NCBI GenBank assembly: GCA_009731375.1
Contig: BJOX01000108.1
Location: 201,769-265,768 of the forward strand
Source of the DNA: Paulinella micropora
Taxonomy: Eukaryota; Cercozoa; Imbricatea; Euglyphida
DNA length: 64,000 nt
Direction: 5' to 3'
Shown: in pieces, positions 10,391-19,989 of the stretch
Numbering within the stretch: the stretch's first letter is position 1
Layout: every line of letters begins with the position of its first letter
The notes under the pieces: model-generated
What the model was told of the DNA's origin: nothing
Databases searched by the model: none
The model's input: the letters and a program-made list of their open reading frames with translations, nothing else
Program-made: the position numbers and the translations under genes

Positions 10391-11902
10391 CTATGCTTTT
10401 AATTTTTCCGCTTCTTCTTCTTTTAAGTCTGTATAGCCACTGGCAAATTTAAATCGCACTCCTTTAGCCCGCTCCATTAAAAAACGCATAGCAAACCATC
10501 CACATGTGTCTGAAGTATCACTCTGCTCTTTTACCTTATTTACTTTCATTAATAAATAACTATCGGGGTGGCTTTTATCTATTAGTTGTTTCATTTGTTG
10601 TTGAAAGTCTTCCGTCGGCTCGTAAAGTGCAAAAGGGTCATACACTTCAACACTCCTGTCTTTATCTAGACTTATCCATACTGCCATCCAGTGCTGTCCT
10701 TTTTTGTTGCTAGGGTCGGTATTCATAATAAATCCGTATCGCTTTCTGCTTCCTGGCTTTAATTTGTAGATTTCATCACTGGCTATCGCTCCGAGATACC
10801 ATCCATATTTTTTCATTATGTCATCTATTTCATTAGTCATTAGTCCCCGTCCCTCTCCCTCTTGCTGTGGCTGTTGCTCGTCTGGCTCTGGTTGCTGTGG
10901 CTCTGGTTGCTCTGGCTCTGGTTGCTCTGGCTCCGCAGAACTTGTGCTCGGGGGTGGTGCTACATCCGTCGGTTGTGTCTCCGCTGGTTGTGTATTTATC
11001 ATTTCAAATATAAGTTGTTTAGCATCCGAAGTTTCAAAACGTGGTGGGTCTATTGGCGATAGATTGCTATTTACAGGAGTTTTTTTTTCTTCATTCTTTT
11101 TGATTTTATTTTTAGCAATCATTTTTGTTGTACATTGATCTAGTTTATCCCATCCATCTTTTGCCGATGATATGTTTTCAGTAATTTTTTGTGTGTATAA
11201 CCATCCCTTTAAACTAGTGGCGTAGTCATTTGAACCTTTGTTTTTTATGATAGCGATATTAATGCCTGCTTTTTGAAGGTGGTTTATTATTATATGATTT
11301 TTCATTTTTTGACACGTTTTTTTTCTCGTTTTCTCAGAGAACATTTCATCAATAATTCTTCGTCTCTTTTCTTCTTCCAAATCTTTTTCTTGTTTATTTA
11401 CTTTGTCAGTTATATCAGTTATTTTTGGGGAAGATGCAGTTGGGGTTTTCATTGGTTTATTTATCGTTGAAGGGGGGTTCGGTTTCGCTATAATCCGCTG
11501 GGCAACTGGAGCCGTCAATAATCCCTGTCTATGTAGTCGTTCAGCATGTAGTTCCTGAATAAGTCGCTGTTTCTTCTTCTGTTCCCTATCCTTTTCTTCC
11601 TGTCTTTCCTTAATCTCCGCCAGTTCTCTTTTATGTTCCCTATCCATTATATATTGTCTTTCCTTAGCGTCGGCTATGTCTTTTCTTTCTTGCCTCTTCT
11701 TCCCCTCTTCTAAATCCTCCCTTGCTGTCTTTTCCTTTTTCTCTATGGCTTCAATACCTTCATACTTTTCCTTTCTGAGTTTGTCTAAGTGGTCTTGAAT
11801 TGCTGTTCTTGTATTCTGCTCAATCTCAGACAGGCTCTGGACTTTTCTTAAGTCTTCCTTCTTTGTTTTTTTCTTTGCTTTCGGTCTGCTTAAGTATTTC
11901 AT
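10391..11902 (-). CDS. Virion maturation protease, Ulp1/adenain-like cysteine protease with long coiled-coil N-terminus
   Basis: Intact 503-codon frame from the ATG at 11902. Residues 1-120 are rich in K and E and should form coiled coils. Residues ~130-330 are a linker with P/Q/E repeats (EQPEPEQPEPQQPEPDEQQ). The C-terminal ~150 residues carry the cysteine protease triad: His in GQHWMAVW, Asp in VEVYDPF and Cys in DTCGWFAMRF, in the H-D-C order of adenain and Ulp1 proteases. Related Polinton proteases are usually ~200 residues, so the N-terminal extension is unusual and might act as a scaffold cleaved on maturation. It lies between penton and small basic virion genes, all on the minus strand. 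This is one of the few intact genes of element A. Confidence 0.85.
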   Translation of the reverse strand: MKYLSRPKAKKKTKKEDLRKVQSLSEIEQNTRTAIQDHLDKLRKEKYEGIEAIEKKEKTAREDLEEGKKRQERKDIADAKERQYIMDREHKRELAEIKERQEEKDREQKKKQRLIQELHAERLHRQGLLTAPVAQRIIAKPNPPSTINKPMKTPTASSPKITDITDKVNKQEKDLEEEKRRRIIDEMFSEKTRKKTCQKMKNHIIINHLQKAGINIAIIKNKGSNDYATSLKGWLYTQKITENISSAKDGWDKLDQCTTKMIAKNKIKKNEEKKTPVNSNLSPIDPPRFETSDAKQLIFEMINTQPAETQPTDVAPPPSTSSAEPEQPEPEQPEPQQPEPDEQQPQQEGEGRGLMTNEIDDIMKKYGWYLGAIASDEIYKLKPGSRKRYGFIMNTDPSNKKGQHWMAVWISLDKDRSVEVYDPFALYEPTEDFQQQMKQLIDKSHPDSYLLMKVNKVKEQSDTSDTCGWFAMRFLMERAKGVRFKFASGYTDLKEEEAEKLKA

Positions 11903-11932
11903 AAAAGTTTAACAATTTGAAGTGTGCTCATA

Positions 11933-12061
11933 TCATTTTGTTTTCTGACCAAAATTGAGATAATATTTTTGACCCTTCTGGATAATGTAAGGCCTCCCGC
12001 TCTTATTTCTATAAACCCGCGGTGGTCTTACCTTAGGTTTCCTTGCTTTCTTGACGACCAT
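11933..12061 (-). CDS. Small basic protein, 42 aa, virion core-like
   Basis: An ATG at 12061 opens a 42-codon frame to the TGA at 11933-11935. The product is highly basic: KKARKPKVRPPRVY at the N-terminus, then SGRPYIIQKGQKYYLNFG. Small basic proteins of this look occur beside capsid genes in Polinton-like viruses and may bind DNA in the virion. Its location between protease and the next basic virion-type protein, on the same strand, supports a real gene. Function is inferred. Confidence 0.6.
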   Translation of the reverse strand: MVVKKARKPKVRPPRVYRNKSGRPYIIQKGQKYYLNFGQKTK

Positions 12062-12093
12062 TTTATATTAACAAAAAAATATTTTCAATTCAT

Positions 12094-12435
12094 TTATATC
12101 AAAATATCATTTAGAATTTGAGTGCCTCGTCCTCTCTGCTTACCATAACCAAGTTTTGAATTGGTGGCTTGGACAGACCCTGCATAAGGCACTCCAATAC
12201 TGCTTAAGGTTCCAGCAGTTCTAGAGATTACTTTGTTATCGCGGAGAAATTTATTAACAGCCAAGGCAGTTTTCCCCACTTTTTGCCAGTTAATTTTACC
12301 GCCAGCCTGTCCCTTGCCTCCTTGCTTCTTCTTCCGTTCAGTCTTCTTTTTGCCTCCTGTCATATTTATGCTTGAGTTAATTGTTCGTTTGCCGATTGTT
12401 GGAATGACTTCAACACAAGTTGTTTTTACTACCAT
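12094..12435 (-). CDS. Basic minor virion protein (adenovirus pVI/pX-like position)
   Basis: A 113-codon frame from the ATG at 12435. A short N-terminal segment precedes a lysine/glycine-rich stretch (TGGKKKTERKKKQGGK). Then comes a conserved-looking block, VNKFLRDNKVISRTAG and IGVPYAG, which recurs in small structural proteins of Polinton-like viruses. The C-terminus is basic (GYGKQRGRG). It may be a DNA-condensing or membrane-active minor capsid protein; which of the two I cannot tell. Neighbours on the same strand are the ATPase (upstream) and the 42-aa basic protein (downstream). Confidence 0.55.
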   Translation of the reverse strand: MVVKTTCVEVIPTIGKRTINSSINMTGGKKKTERKKKQGGKGQAGGKINWQKVGKTALAVNKFLRDNKVISRTAGTLSSIGVPYAGSVQATNSKLGYGKQRGRGTQILNDILI

Positions 12436-12474
12436 TATACTATGAAAAAAATAATTATTTACAAATTTTTTATT

Positions 12475-13256
12475 TCAGTCTGAAGTTGAAATTCTTCCGT
12501 TACTCGTCATCAACTCATGAGACATAAAGAAAATTAAATCGTTCTTTTGTAGCCTCAAGATACTTTTCCAGAAAGTAATCAAAGTTGAAAGATTGTCCTG
12601 AGATTGGCCTGGAAAGATTAACAAATAATCTAACTGCTTAATGGCTTCTGGTCGTAGGTCATTCAGATACTGGCTTGACATAATCACCTTACTTTTATAA
12701 TGTCTGTTCTTTTTTAACAAATCACTTACGGACTTGTCTCTTAATCCACTTCCTAAATCGTCCAAAACAAAAACAACCTCTGGCGAAATATACTTGCTCG
12801 GTCGTTCTTTTGGTGCCTCCTTTATCTGTTTCTTTTCTTTTCCAAAGTATAAAAATTGTGGTTTCTCCATCGGTTCTTTATCGTCCTGTTTAATTTCACC
12901 TTCGTGTTGCTCGTTATCTCTGTTCAGTTTGTCAAGTTCATAATCAATGACATTCACACCATCTGATTTAAGAAAGGTATATATTGCCATTGGGTTTCCC
13001 TGTTCTTAAAGTGCTTTACCATTGCTTTATAAATATAGTCCTTGTGTATCGTTGAAGCGATGATGACAATACGGGTTTTTCTGTCTGTTGTCATTTTCAG
13101 TATTTCTAAGAGTGCCGTCATTTTACCGCTCTTCTTACGTGCGAGCAGAAATATATTCGCATACGGCTCATTTAATAATTTATAACCTTTTGCTTTTGTG
13201 TCTCCGTTTCCATCCTGCTTCACTGGTTTCACCTTGACATTATTCAATTTCTCCAT
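12475..13256 (-). pseudogene. FtsK/HerA-type genome-packaging ATPase, frameshifted
   Basis: It would pump DNA into the capsid. The first frame (13256-12954, MEKLNNVKVKPVK) contains a Walker A-like ARKKSGKMT at residues ~40-48, followed by an IVIIAS strand. The second frame (from ~12990 to 12475) carries Walker B, VVFVLDDLG, and the sensor strand VIMSSQYLNDL. The frames overlap, with a one-base shift near 12960. Walker A departs from GxxxxGKS/T at both ends (A first, M after GK), as in some Polinton ATPases. The total of about 260 residues fits the family. Element C carries an intact relative at 47248-48117. Confidence 0.82.
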
Positions 13257-13260
13257 GATA

Positions 13261-13306
13261 TTTTAGAATTGCGCTTCGTGCTGTCGCACTCTCTCTTATT
13301 CTAAAA
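13261..13306. promoter_or_regulatory. Hairpin upstream of the ATPase start (start-type)
   Basis: TTTTAGAAT (13261-13269) pairs with ATTCTAAAA (13298-13306) around TGCGCTTCGTGCTGTCGCAC. It is a near copy of the hairpin at 6192-6236, and again lies a few bases upstream of a minus-strand ATG. Confidence 0.6.
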
Positions 13307-13359
13307 CATCGAAAACATCTTTTTTTTTCATTTACAAGAAATTAAATGGTTTTACGATG

Positions 13360-13409
13360 TTTATCAACAAACGAGAATAAGCGAAGCGAATGAGAGTGAA
13401 GTTGATAAA
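13360..13409. terminator. Hairpin at the 3' end of the 120-aa gene (end-type)
   Basis: TTTATCAAC (13360-13368) pairs with GTTGATAAA (13401-13409); the loop AAACGAGAATAAGCGAAGCG is nearly that of 6308-6357. It ends two bases before the stop codon of the minus-strand gene at 13412. Confidence 0.6.
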
Positions 13410-13411
13410 TA

Positions 13412-13774
13412 TCAGCCTAAAAACTCTAGGCATATGACAATTCTTCCCGCTAAATTTCCTGTGTCAATATTTCCGCTGTCAGTTTCAAGGACTTTAAATG
13501 TATATTGTCCGTCTGACCATCCAACGACACCTAAATTATAACTGAGGTTTGAAATATTTGCTATATTACTATCTGCGAATGTGCCGATAATTCCAATTCT
13601 GTCCATATAAAGAATTCTGGTTTTTGTCTCTGATTGGTCGTTTGTATAATGAATAAACTTAACATTCATTTTAGTTGGTGTGAATGACATTTTAATATTT
13701 TTATTAAATGTTTTGCTCCCCACAAAATCATTGCTTAGAAAAATAATCTTTTGGTATTTATATTCAGTAGCCAT
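13412..13774 (-). CDS. Unknown 120-aa protein, beta-rich
   Basis: Intact frame from the ATG at 13774 (MATEYKYQKIIFLSND). It has alternating hydrophobic and polar residues (MNVKFIHYT, RILYMDRIGIIGTF, YTFKVLETD, GRIVICLEFLG) that suggest a compact beta fold. There are no cysteines of note, signal peptide or membrane segment. It lies between the ATPase and the fibre cassette, on the capsid-gene strand, with an end-type hairpin at its 3' end. A minor capsid or cement role is possible, but I recognise no family. Confidence 0.6.
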   Translation of the reverse strand: MATEYKYQKIIFLSNDFVGSKTFNKNIKMSFTPTKMNVKFIHYTNDQSETKTRILYMDRIGIIGTFADSNIANISNLSYNLGVVGWSDGQYTFKVLETDSGNIDTGNLAGRIVICLEFLG

Positions 13775-13997
13775 GATTATATTACTAATGATAAACTTTT
13801 TAATAACAAAAAGATTTTCGCGGACTGCCTGTGATTTCTATTCGCGGGTCAGCGAGAAAAAAAATGAAAGTTGTCTTTATTGTATTCAAAAAGGAATAGA
13901 AACAAAATTTAAATGTGTGTATAAGCCAATGAGTGATTGGTGTGTTAGCTTTGATGAAGCCATTCCTTTAATGTGTTCAAATGATGCTTCGTGGTAA
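13773..13997 (+). CDS. Small secreted or luminal Cys-rich protein
   Basis: The ATG at 13773 gives a short hydrophobic leader (MIILLMINFLI), then TACDFYSRVSEKK, CLYCIQKG, TKFKCVYKP, DWCVSFDEA and LMC. The six cysteines are at the same positions in the element C copy (44024-44272), which has the leader MLLILMFVCSV. The start overlaps the start of the divergent gene at 13774 by two bases. In both elements it is the antiparallel neighbour of the membrane protein and fibre genes. Conservation across two otherwise different elements argues that it is functional. No family recognised; a virus-host surface role is inferred. Confidence 0.7.
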   Translation: MIILLMINFLITKRFSRTACDFYSRVSEKKNESCLYCIQKGIETKFKCVYKPMSDWCVSFDEAIPLMCSNDASW

Positions 13998-14020
13998 AAA
14001 ATACACTTATACGTATAAGT

Positions 14021-14374
14021 TCATTTCTTTGAACTAGAAGGTGAAGGAAGGCATATCCCAATTAATAGTGTTAAAATTCCGACATAAGTGTTAGCAACCT
14101 CACAACGTAAGTTCTTTTCAGATAGCCTTACGATACAAAGGGTTATAATGGCGATAATGATACCCATTTGAAACAGATACTTAATAAGTCGGCTGTCGGT
14201 CGGCCTGTTTTTTATACAACAACAATTCCAGTTATTTTCCAATTCGTGCTCTACTTTTTTTTCCTCAGTCTTAAGTTCTACTTCAAGAACACGAGACTTT
14301 AATTCGGGAGTTAGTTCGCCATCCATATCCATAATAGGCGGTGGTCTGTGAAGTCTAGTTGTATTATTAGACAT
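14021..14374 (-). CDS. Single- or double-pass membrane protein of the fibre cassette
   Basis: A 117-codon frame from the ATG at 14374. Its cytosolic-type N-terminal half (RLHRPPPIMDMDGELTPEL, then a K/E-rich helix) is followed by two hydrophobic segments: YLFQMGIIIAIITLCIV and YVGILTLLIGICLP, ending SPSSSKK. The start overlaps the 3' end of the fibre gene by 8 bases, and the same overlap (11 bases) occurs in element C at 43689. This tight arrangement suggests that the membrane protein and fibre act together, for example in anchoring or release. This copy is intact; the C copy is frameshifted. Confidence 0.7.
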   Translation of the reverse strand: MSNNTTRLHRPPPIMDMDGELTPELKSRVLEVELKTEEKKVEHELENNWNCCCIKNRPTDSRLIKYLFQMGIIIAIITLCIVRLSEKNLRCEVANTYVGILTLLIGICLPSPSSSKK

Positions 14375-17300
14375 TAGGGAAAACGACTGCTCTGATTTCT
14401 GCTAATTGGTTGGTTTGGTCTTGTAGTATATTAAGTAAAGTTTTATTTTCTTTTTCTAAATTAACTACGTTTTCTGATAATCGTTGAACCGCTTTAATTA
14501 ATGGTGCAATAAACTCGGAATAACCTAAACCATAACCGACATCACCACTATCAACACATTTAACATCTTCTGGATTAACACTCACACCTTTCAATTCGCA
14601 TTCTTTTCTTTGCTTTGGACACGGAACCATAATGTTTCTTTTATAAAACCACCAAAATCTAGCATATTCATTTCTGTTAGTATGTCCTCTAATTCTTGTG
14701 CTATTAAGAAGCCAGTCCTAGATTTTTTAATCATCAATCATACGATAGCAGACTGGATTTAACTTATTAATAAAATCTAAGCCTAAGCATTCCTTTATAT
14801 CTTCTTTTTTTCTCCTGTCTGAAGATTGAATTGGATTAGACAATACCCATAATTGTCCATCGCTTGCTTTCAAAGACATTAAAGCAGTATTTGAACTATT
14901 CTCCCATATGAACCCACTCGTTGAAGAATTATTCACTCTAAATCTAATAGCATAAGAAGTTAATCCTCCGCCTACTCCTCCTGCTGGTGCTGTTCCTCCA
15001 TTTAATGCTTTATTTGCTCCAGACTGAGACATATAAATCCCCCAGTTTGGATCGGCAGTATCCCATACAAATATTCCTCTCGCATTCGTCCCGTCTGTTT
15101 GTCCTTGAATTCCTATTTTCGCTCCATTATTAGTTGTGGTCGTTAGCACCCCAGAATATGTAATTCCCGCATTCGCCGTTATTAATCCACTTGCTGTTAA
15201 TGTTGTTGTTGATATCCCCGCATTTCCCGTTATCACCCCACTTGCCGTTATTGCCTTTGTCGTTAATAAGCCTGCTGTATCAAGTTCAAGAGCCACAGAC
15301 CAAGGAACAGCAGTCCCAGCACTTTTCCCAATATCATACAAAAATCTAAGTTTGTTGGAAAATTTATTAATTAAAAAGTTTGAACTCGCATAACTTGATT
15401 TCCATCCCGCGCCATCTAAATAAGCATCAAAAGCCATATTTATGCTATTATGTCCTAAATTAAATAGTCCAAATGTAGGATATATATCTTCTGTTGTAAT
15501 CGCTTGTATATGTGCTCCAGCAGTATTATTATTAAAAGTCCCATACAATTCTGAACCCGCTGTCGTACCTATTCCTTTTGTTGTGTTTCCTATAATTATT
15601 GGTTTCCCTGTTGCTGTTGTTATTTTATCGCTTGCAGTTAATGATGTTGTAGTCATGCCAGCAGTTGAAGTAATTGATGTTCCCGTTATTGTTCCAGCAC
15701 TTGTTATGTTGTTTGAGTTCATATCTAAGTCCCCATAAAACCGCATACCACCAGCATTGTTAAAACGGACGATGTCAGATGAAGCACTTTTATTATCCAA
15801 AAGTTTTGAAATATAAAGACCTGCTCCTTTTACATCAAATGCTACATTCGTGAATACATAACCTCTTTGGTTCGCGGTTCCACTTGTAGCAGTATTTAGA
15901 GTAAATAAGAAATATTGATAATCACCTGATGTCTGTGAAAAGAATATATCTCCTCCATTTTGGTTTAATATGCGAGCCCCATTATATGTTATATTTCCAC
16001 CATTAATGATAACTTGATTATTAAAATCAGCCGTTTGTGTTAAAGTTAGATATTTTATCGTAGTGCTCGCCCCATTAAATGTTTTATTTCCTGTTATGGT
16101 TTGGTCTCCTGTTAGTTTTACATTTTGTATGTCTAATGTATCCACATAACTTTTGTTTGCTCCGTCAGTTGTTGCTGATGGTGTGGCTAAGTTTGTTATT
16201 CTGTTGTTGTTCAAACATAATGTTGTTCCAGTTGCAGTTATAATTAAAATATTACCTGAATATAACTCTACATACGAACCAGTTATTTGTATCTGATAAA
16301 AGGTCGCTGTTGCTATTTTCTGTGCTGCAATCCTTCCATTTTTTTTGTATCAAAGGCGATGCCGATGCTGTCAAAAGAAGCAGGATTTGATGAACCACTT
16401 ACTTCTAAAACTGATGTAAATTTTTTGTTTCCTGCTATGGTTTGGTCTCCTGTTAATTTAACCACAGAAGTATCAAGAACAGAAACATCCACACCATCAA
16501 CAAGATTAACATTTGTTATGCTTTGGCTTTTCATATCAATACCCGCACTAGCATTTATTATGTTGCTGAATGTTTTGGTTCCTGCTATGGTTTGGTCTCC
16601 TGTTAGTTTAACCACCGAACCATCAACTGCAAGAGTGGTGAGATTAATTCCATTATATTTAGAAGCACCTGAAATAGCATAACCACCCATATTTAATGCT
16701 CCTGTCATACTGACGGTGCCGTCTAATCTAAGAAAGGGTGATGCCGCATTTCGCCATTGTCAAAGAAGCAGTTGATTATCTGTTGCTGTTGTTGTAATCG
16801 CATCACTATGTGTATCAGTACTTCCACTTGCTGACATTTTCGCGTTGTTGGAGTCGTGCTCTGATAACCAAGTTGCGATAGCCCTACCATTTGGTTGATT
16901 TACATTTGTAATGTTTTGGTTGTTCATATTTAGTCCTCCCGTCATACTGGCAGTGCCGTCTAATCTCAGAAAGGGTGAAGTCGTATTTCTCCATTGCCCC
17001 TTGCTATAAATGAGTAATTGATTATCTGCTGGGAAGTCTGTTACTGTCACATCGCTGTGGCTATCTATACTTCCACCTGCTGAAACTTTATTATTATTAT
17101 CATTATGCTCAAATATCCATTCATCAACATCTTTTGTATTTAGTAAATTTACTCATGTTATATTCAAATATCCGCCCATACTAATATTACCGAATTCATC
17201 AACATTTATCGGAAATGTTGGATTTACCCAGTTTATTGAATTATATGTGAGATAACTATTAGTGGCTATTGGTGCCGTTATGACTACATCGGAGAGTGTG

Positions 17301-17788
17301 TCAATTGAACCGAGTGCTGTATTTTTCCATTTGCCGTCTACATCATGGTAAGTTAAGTATTGACCGACCACTGGTGCAACTATGTTTGTGTCTATCAAAT
17401 TATAAAGGCTGGTTTGGTGCGGATTGGAAGTATTAGAGCGGAGTTGAGTTGAGGCTTTGACTTCGACATTGTCCATCACTCGTTGCTCTGTATAGTATAA
17501 ATTTTTTCCTTCTTTGATGTCTGATGTTGATTTTAAAGCGAGACGTGTGTCAAAGCGGTTATCAGTCCAATAATAATTAAGTCCTTCTTTTAGGTCTGTT
17601 GTTGATTTTAAAGCGAGACGTGTATCAAATCGCCCATCAGTATAATAAAGATTTATCGGTTCGGCATCTTCTGGCACTCTGTCTGTGTTTAAACCCACTA
17701 TGTTCGTGTTCGTTAAGTCTAAGTTTGCGATTGATAGGCTGTCTGTGGCGATTTCATTCAAGCCTAAGAGCGACTTGAAGTTTGACAT
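14367..17788 (-). pseudogene. Phage-like fibre with LYYT repeats and C-terminal S74 intramolecular chaperone, multiply frameshifted
   Basis: It would be a trimeric attachment fibre over 1000 residues long. The ATG at 17788 (MSNFKSLLGLNEIA) begins an N-terminal domain with repeats of the phage tail-fibre type: INLYYTDGRFDTRL, KEGKNLYYTEQRV. The shaft has repeated VKLTGDQTIAGNKTF and SLTASDKITT-like units. The C-terminus begins with SSDRRKKEDIK, the start of the peptidase S74 chaperone domain, and ends in a coiled coil (NLEKENKTLLNILQDQTNQL). Frame pieces are 17788-17153, 17050-16760, 16708-16313, 16214-14727, ~14726-14631 and 14630-14367. Some shifts lie in homopolymers, for example A8 near 16345. 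The C homologue is at 39932-43699; D has the N-terminal part. Confidence 0.85.
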
Positions 17789-17862
17789 ATTATATATTTA
17801 TTAAATAATTAATTTTATTTTTGTTAAATTATAGCAACAAAGATTAAAAGCATATCTAAATT

Positions 17863-18383
17863 ATGCCGTCAAAGGAAGCATCAAAGGAAAATTGGAAGAA
17901 GGCTGTTTAAGCAAATAGAGAAAATGCTGAACGGAGGCAGGACGAATGGGCTCGCGAACGGCTCCGCAAGAAGGGGGAACTGAAAGATAAGACAATAGAC
18001 GAAATAATTGAAACTGATGCTGAGTTAAGTGTTGCTAAGGAAATACTGGCAAAACCCGAAATCGTAGAAGACGAAAGCGACAGCGACAGCGGAATTGATA
18101 TGTTTGAGGTTATTGCAAATCATATGCTTAGAAAGATAAAAAGAATGCTAAAAAGCCTAAGAAGAAAACCGCAAACAAAGCACCACCACCCAAGAAGCCA
18201 GAGAACGACAGCGAAGAAGAAGAAGAAAGTGAGAGTGAAGAAAGTGAAGATTATGAAACAACAGGCGAAAAACAGCGAGGTGGTAAAAAACGAAGTGAAA
18301 AAATATCAGTTAATGTATATAACAATACACCAAAGAATAAAGAAAAAAGTAAGGAAGCAGATAAAGTATTTCGTAAATTCTAA
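17863..18383 (+). pseudogene. Charged K/E/S-rich protein preceding the integrase, stop plus frameshift
   Basis: Homologue of the intact gene at 61392-61901. The ATG at 17863 gives MPSKEASKENWKKAV, then an in-frame TAA at 17908-17910. The frame continues (ERRQDEWARERLRKKGELK) until a shift near 18160. The C-terminus ISVNVYNN...DKVFRKF matches VSVNVYNQ...SKIFLKF in D. The middle is a run of D, E, S and K. Always placed just before the integrase on the same strand, it may be a DNA-binding or nuclear-targeting partner; that is inference. Confidence 0.7.
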
Positions 18384-18413
18384 TGATATTAATTTAAAAT
18401 GAAATAAAAAAAC

Positions 18414-18474
18414 GATGTTTATAAATAAGCGAGAAATCTGTCGAAGACAGATAGAAGCGCAATTCATAAACATC
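18414..18474. promoter_or_regulatory. Hairpin upstream of the integrase start
   Basis: GATGTTTAT (18414-18422) pairs with ATAAACATC (18466-18474), with CTGTC/GACAG pairing inside. It ends one base before the ATG at 18476. Confidence 0.55.
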
Positions 18475-18475
18475 A

Positions 18476-19474
18476 ATGGACAACAAACATACGACTGCTA
18501 ATATTAATGTACAGGATAAGGATACGCAACTAGAAGATACTCCAAAAGGCGAACCAACAGAGGAAGAAAAAAAAGATACAGCACAGGAAATATTTTCGGC
18601 AGACAAAGCCCAGAACAAGGGGCACAACAATATGGGCAGATAAAGTTTTAGATATGGTAAATATTGATTTAATGGATATGACAAAAGTCGCAACAAAAAA
18701 TAAAAATTATAATTTTGCTTTGATTTGGATTGATATTCATAGTCGGTATGCTTATGCCATCCCGTTAAAAAATAAGTTTTGAACTACGCTTAGAAGCACT
18801 CAAAAACTACCAAAGCCCAAGGCATTTATCTCAGACAGCGGTGGTGAATTTAAGGGCGCGGTTGGAGAATGGATGGATAATAATGGTATTAATCATTAAG
18901 GTTGAAGTTGGAGACCATAATTCATTAGGTATTGTTGTAGATTTGTAAGAACTCTACGAGAACAACTCCATATTATATGGGCTTATAATGGCAACTTTGA
19001 TGAATAAATTACATTGAAGATGTTGTTTATTATTACAACAAAAAGAAGCACTCAGCTATTAAGGCCTCACCACTTGAAGTATTTAATGGCACTGATACTA
19101 ACAAGCAAAAACATTATGTAGATAAGAATTTATTTGATTTCAAAGAAGGAGACAAGGTAAGAAAACTTAGCAAAAAACAAATATTAGAAAAGGGCGGTAA
19201 GACTTGGAGCAAACAAATATATAAAGTAATATAATCCGGTAGCCCCTACCGTATATTAACAAATGATGAAGTTGTGCCACCAAGGAACTTGTTAAAGACT
19301 GAGGCAGCCGAAGAAGACGACAACACAAAAGACGAACCGGATATTAATAAAGAATTAAAAAAATTAACAAAGGAAAAGCAAACAAAGCATTTACTGAATA
19401 GAGAACAAATTGACTCCTCAAACATAAGAACTAGCGATAGAGTCCGAAAGAAGAAGGAAATACTAGACTTGTAG
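18476..19474 (+). pseudogene. Retroviral-type (rve, DDE) integrase, frameshifted
   Basis: It would insert the viral DNA into the host chromosome. The ATG at 18476 (MDNKHTTANINVQD) opens an acidic N-terminus that shifts frame near 18620. The catalytic core is recognisable in pieces: IWADKVLDMVNIDLMDMTK, FALIWIDIHSRYAY, the decayed SDSGGEFKGAV equivalent near 18835, and VEVGDHNSLGIV. C-terminal FKEGDKVRKLSKKQ (~19140) and the basic end RTSDRVRKKKEILDL (stop 19472-19474) match element D. There are at least four frame breaks. It converges with the terminal gene, 2 bases apart. Confidence 0.85.
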
Positions 19475-19476
19475 TA

Positions 19477-19944
19477 TTAGTTGACTATCTCACCATATTT
19501 GATGTACTGAGGAACTTTATCCTTGATGTAGTATCCCTTCGCAGCAGTCCACGACCTAAAAACTCTTGCTGCATCTTTGTCAACAGCGACATAAGGAATA
19601 TCGTCTTCCCCTGGTGTTACCATAAAAATAGCTTCACTTCTTCCATCTTTTGCTTCTGTAAATATCTTGTCTGGAGTATTTGTGTCGGCAATGAATACTA
19701 CATACACTTTACCAGACTCCATAGGCTTAGCTTGAACTTTTCCTTTTTTCTTTCCGAAGCCTGCCAAAGGGCTTTTTGCTTCAGCTTTACCATCCTTCTT
19801 TGCTTCACTAGCAGGGGCTGTGGTAGTAGCTTGGGCATTAGCAGGGGCTGTGGTAGTAGCTTGGGCAGTAGCAGGGGCTAGCTCGCCGTCAGTGACAATA
19901 GCTGGGGCTGACTCGGTAGCGGCGGTCTTCTTCTTTGGGGGCAT
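19477..19944 (-). CDS. Terminal-region protein with repetitive A/T/P-rich N-terminus
   Basis: Intact 155-codon frame from the ATG at 19944 (MPPKKKTAATESAP). The N-terminal half contains a duplicated ATTTAPANAQATTTAPA segment. The C-terminal half (GKVYVVFIADTNTPDKIF, EAIFMVTPGEDDIPYVAV, GYYIKDKVPQYIKYGEIV) corresponds to the folded half of the genes at 54606-55088 and 63151-63790. All three copies lie at the same place, next to the recombinase/integrase at the right end. A conserved 12-bp hairpin begins 3 bases upstream of its ATG. A compact DNA-binding fold (PC4-like or similar) would fit the size, but I see no decisive motif. Confidence 0.65.
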   Translation of the reverse strand: MPPKKKTAATESAPAIVTDGELAPATAQATTTAPANAQATTTAPASEAKKDGKAEAKSPLAGFGKKKGKVQAKPMESGKVYVVFIADTNTPDKIFTEAKDGRSEAIFMVTPGEDDIPYVAVDKDAARVFRSWTAAKGYYIKDKVPQYIKYGEIVN

Positions 19945-19947
19945 CGC

Positions 19948-19989
19948 CTACCCACACATCAAAAAAGCACAAAACACATGTGTGGGTAG
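19948..19989. promoter_or_regulatory. Conserved terminal hairpin of element A
   Basis: CTACCCACACAT (19948-19959) pairs perfectly with ATGTGTGGGTAG (19978-19989) across an A-rich loop. The same sequence, with one changed base, lies at 55092-55133 in element C, at the same 3-base distance from the ATG of the terminal gene. Conservation of sequence and spacing suggests a cis element: start site, origin or packaging signal. Confidence 0.7.

Noticed and set aside
14367-17788. Phage-like fibre as a sign of bacterial or phage contamination
   Set aside because: The fibres are embedded among Polinton-type genes in three elements of the same window, flanked by intron-containing host DNA.
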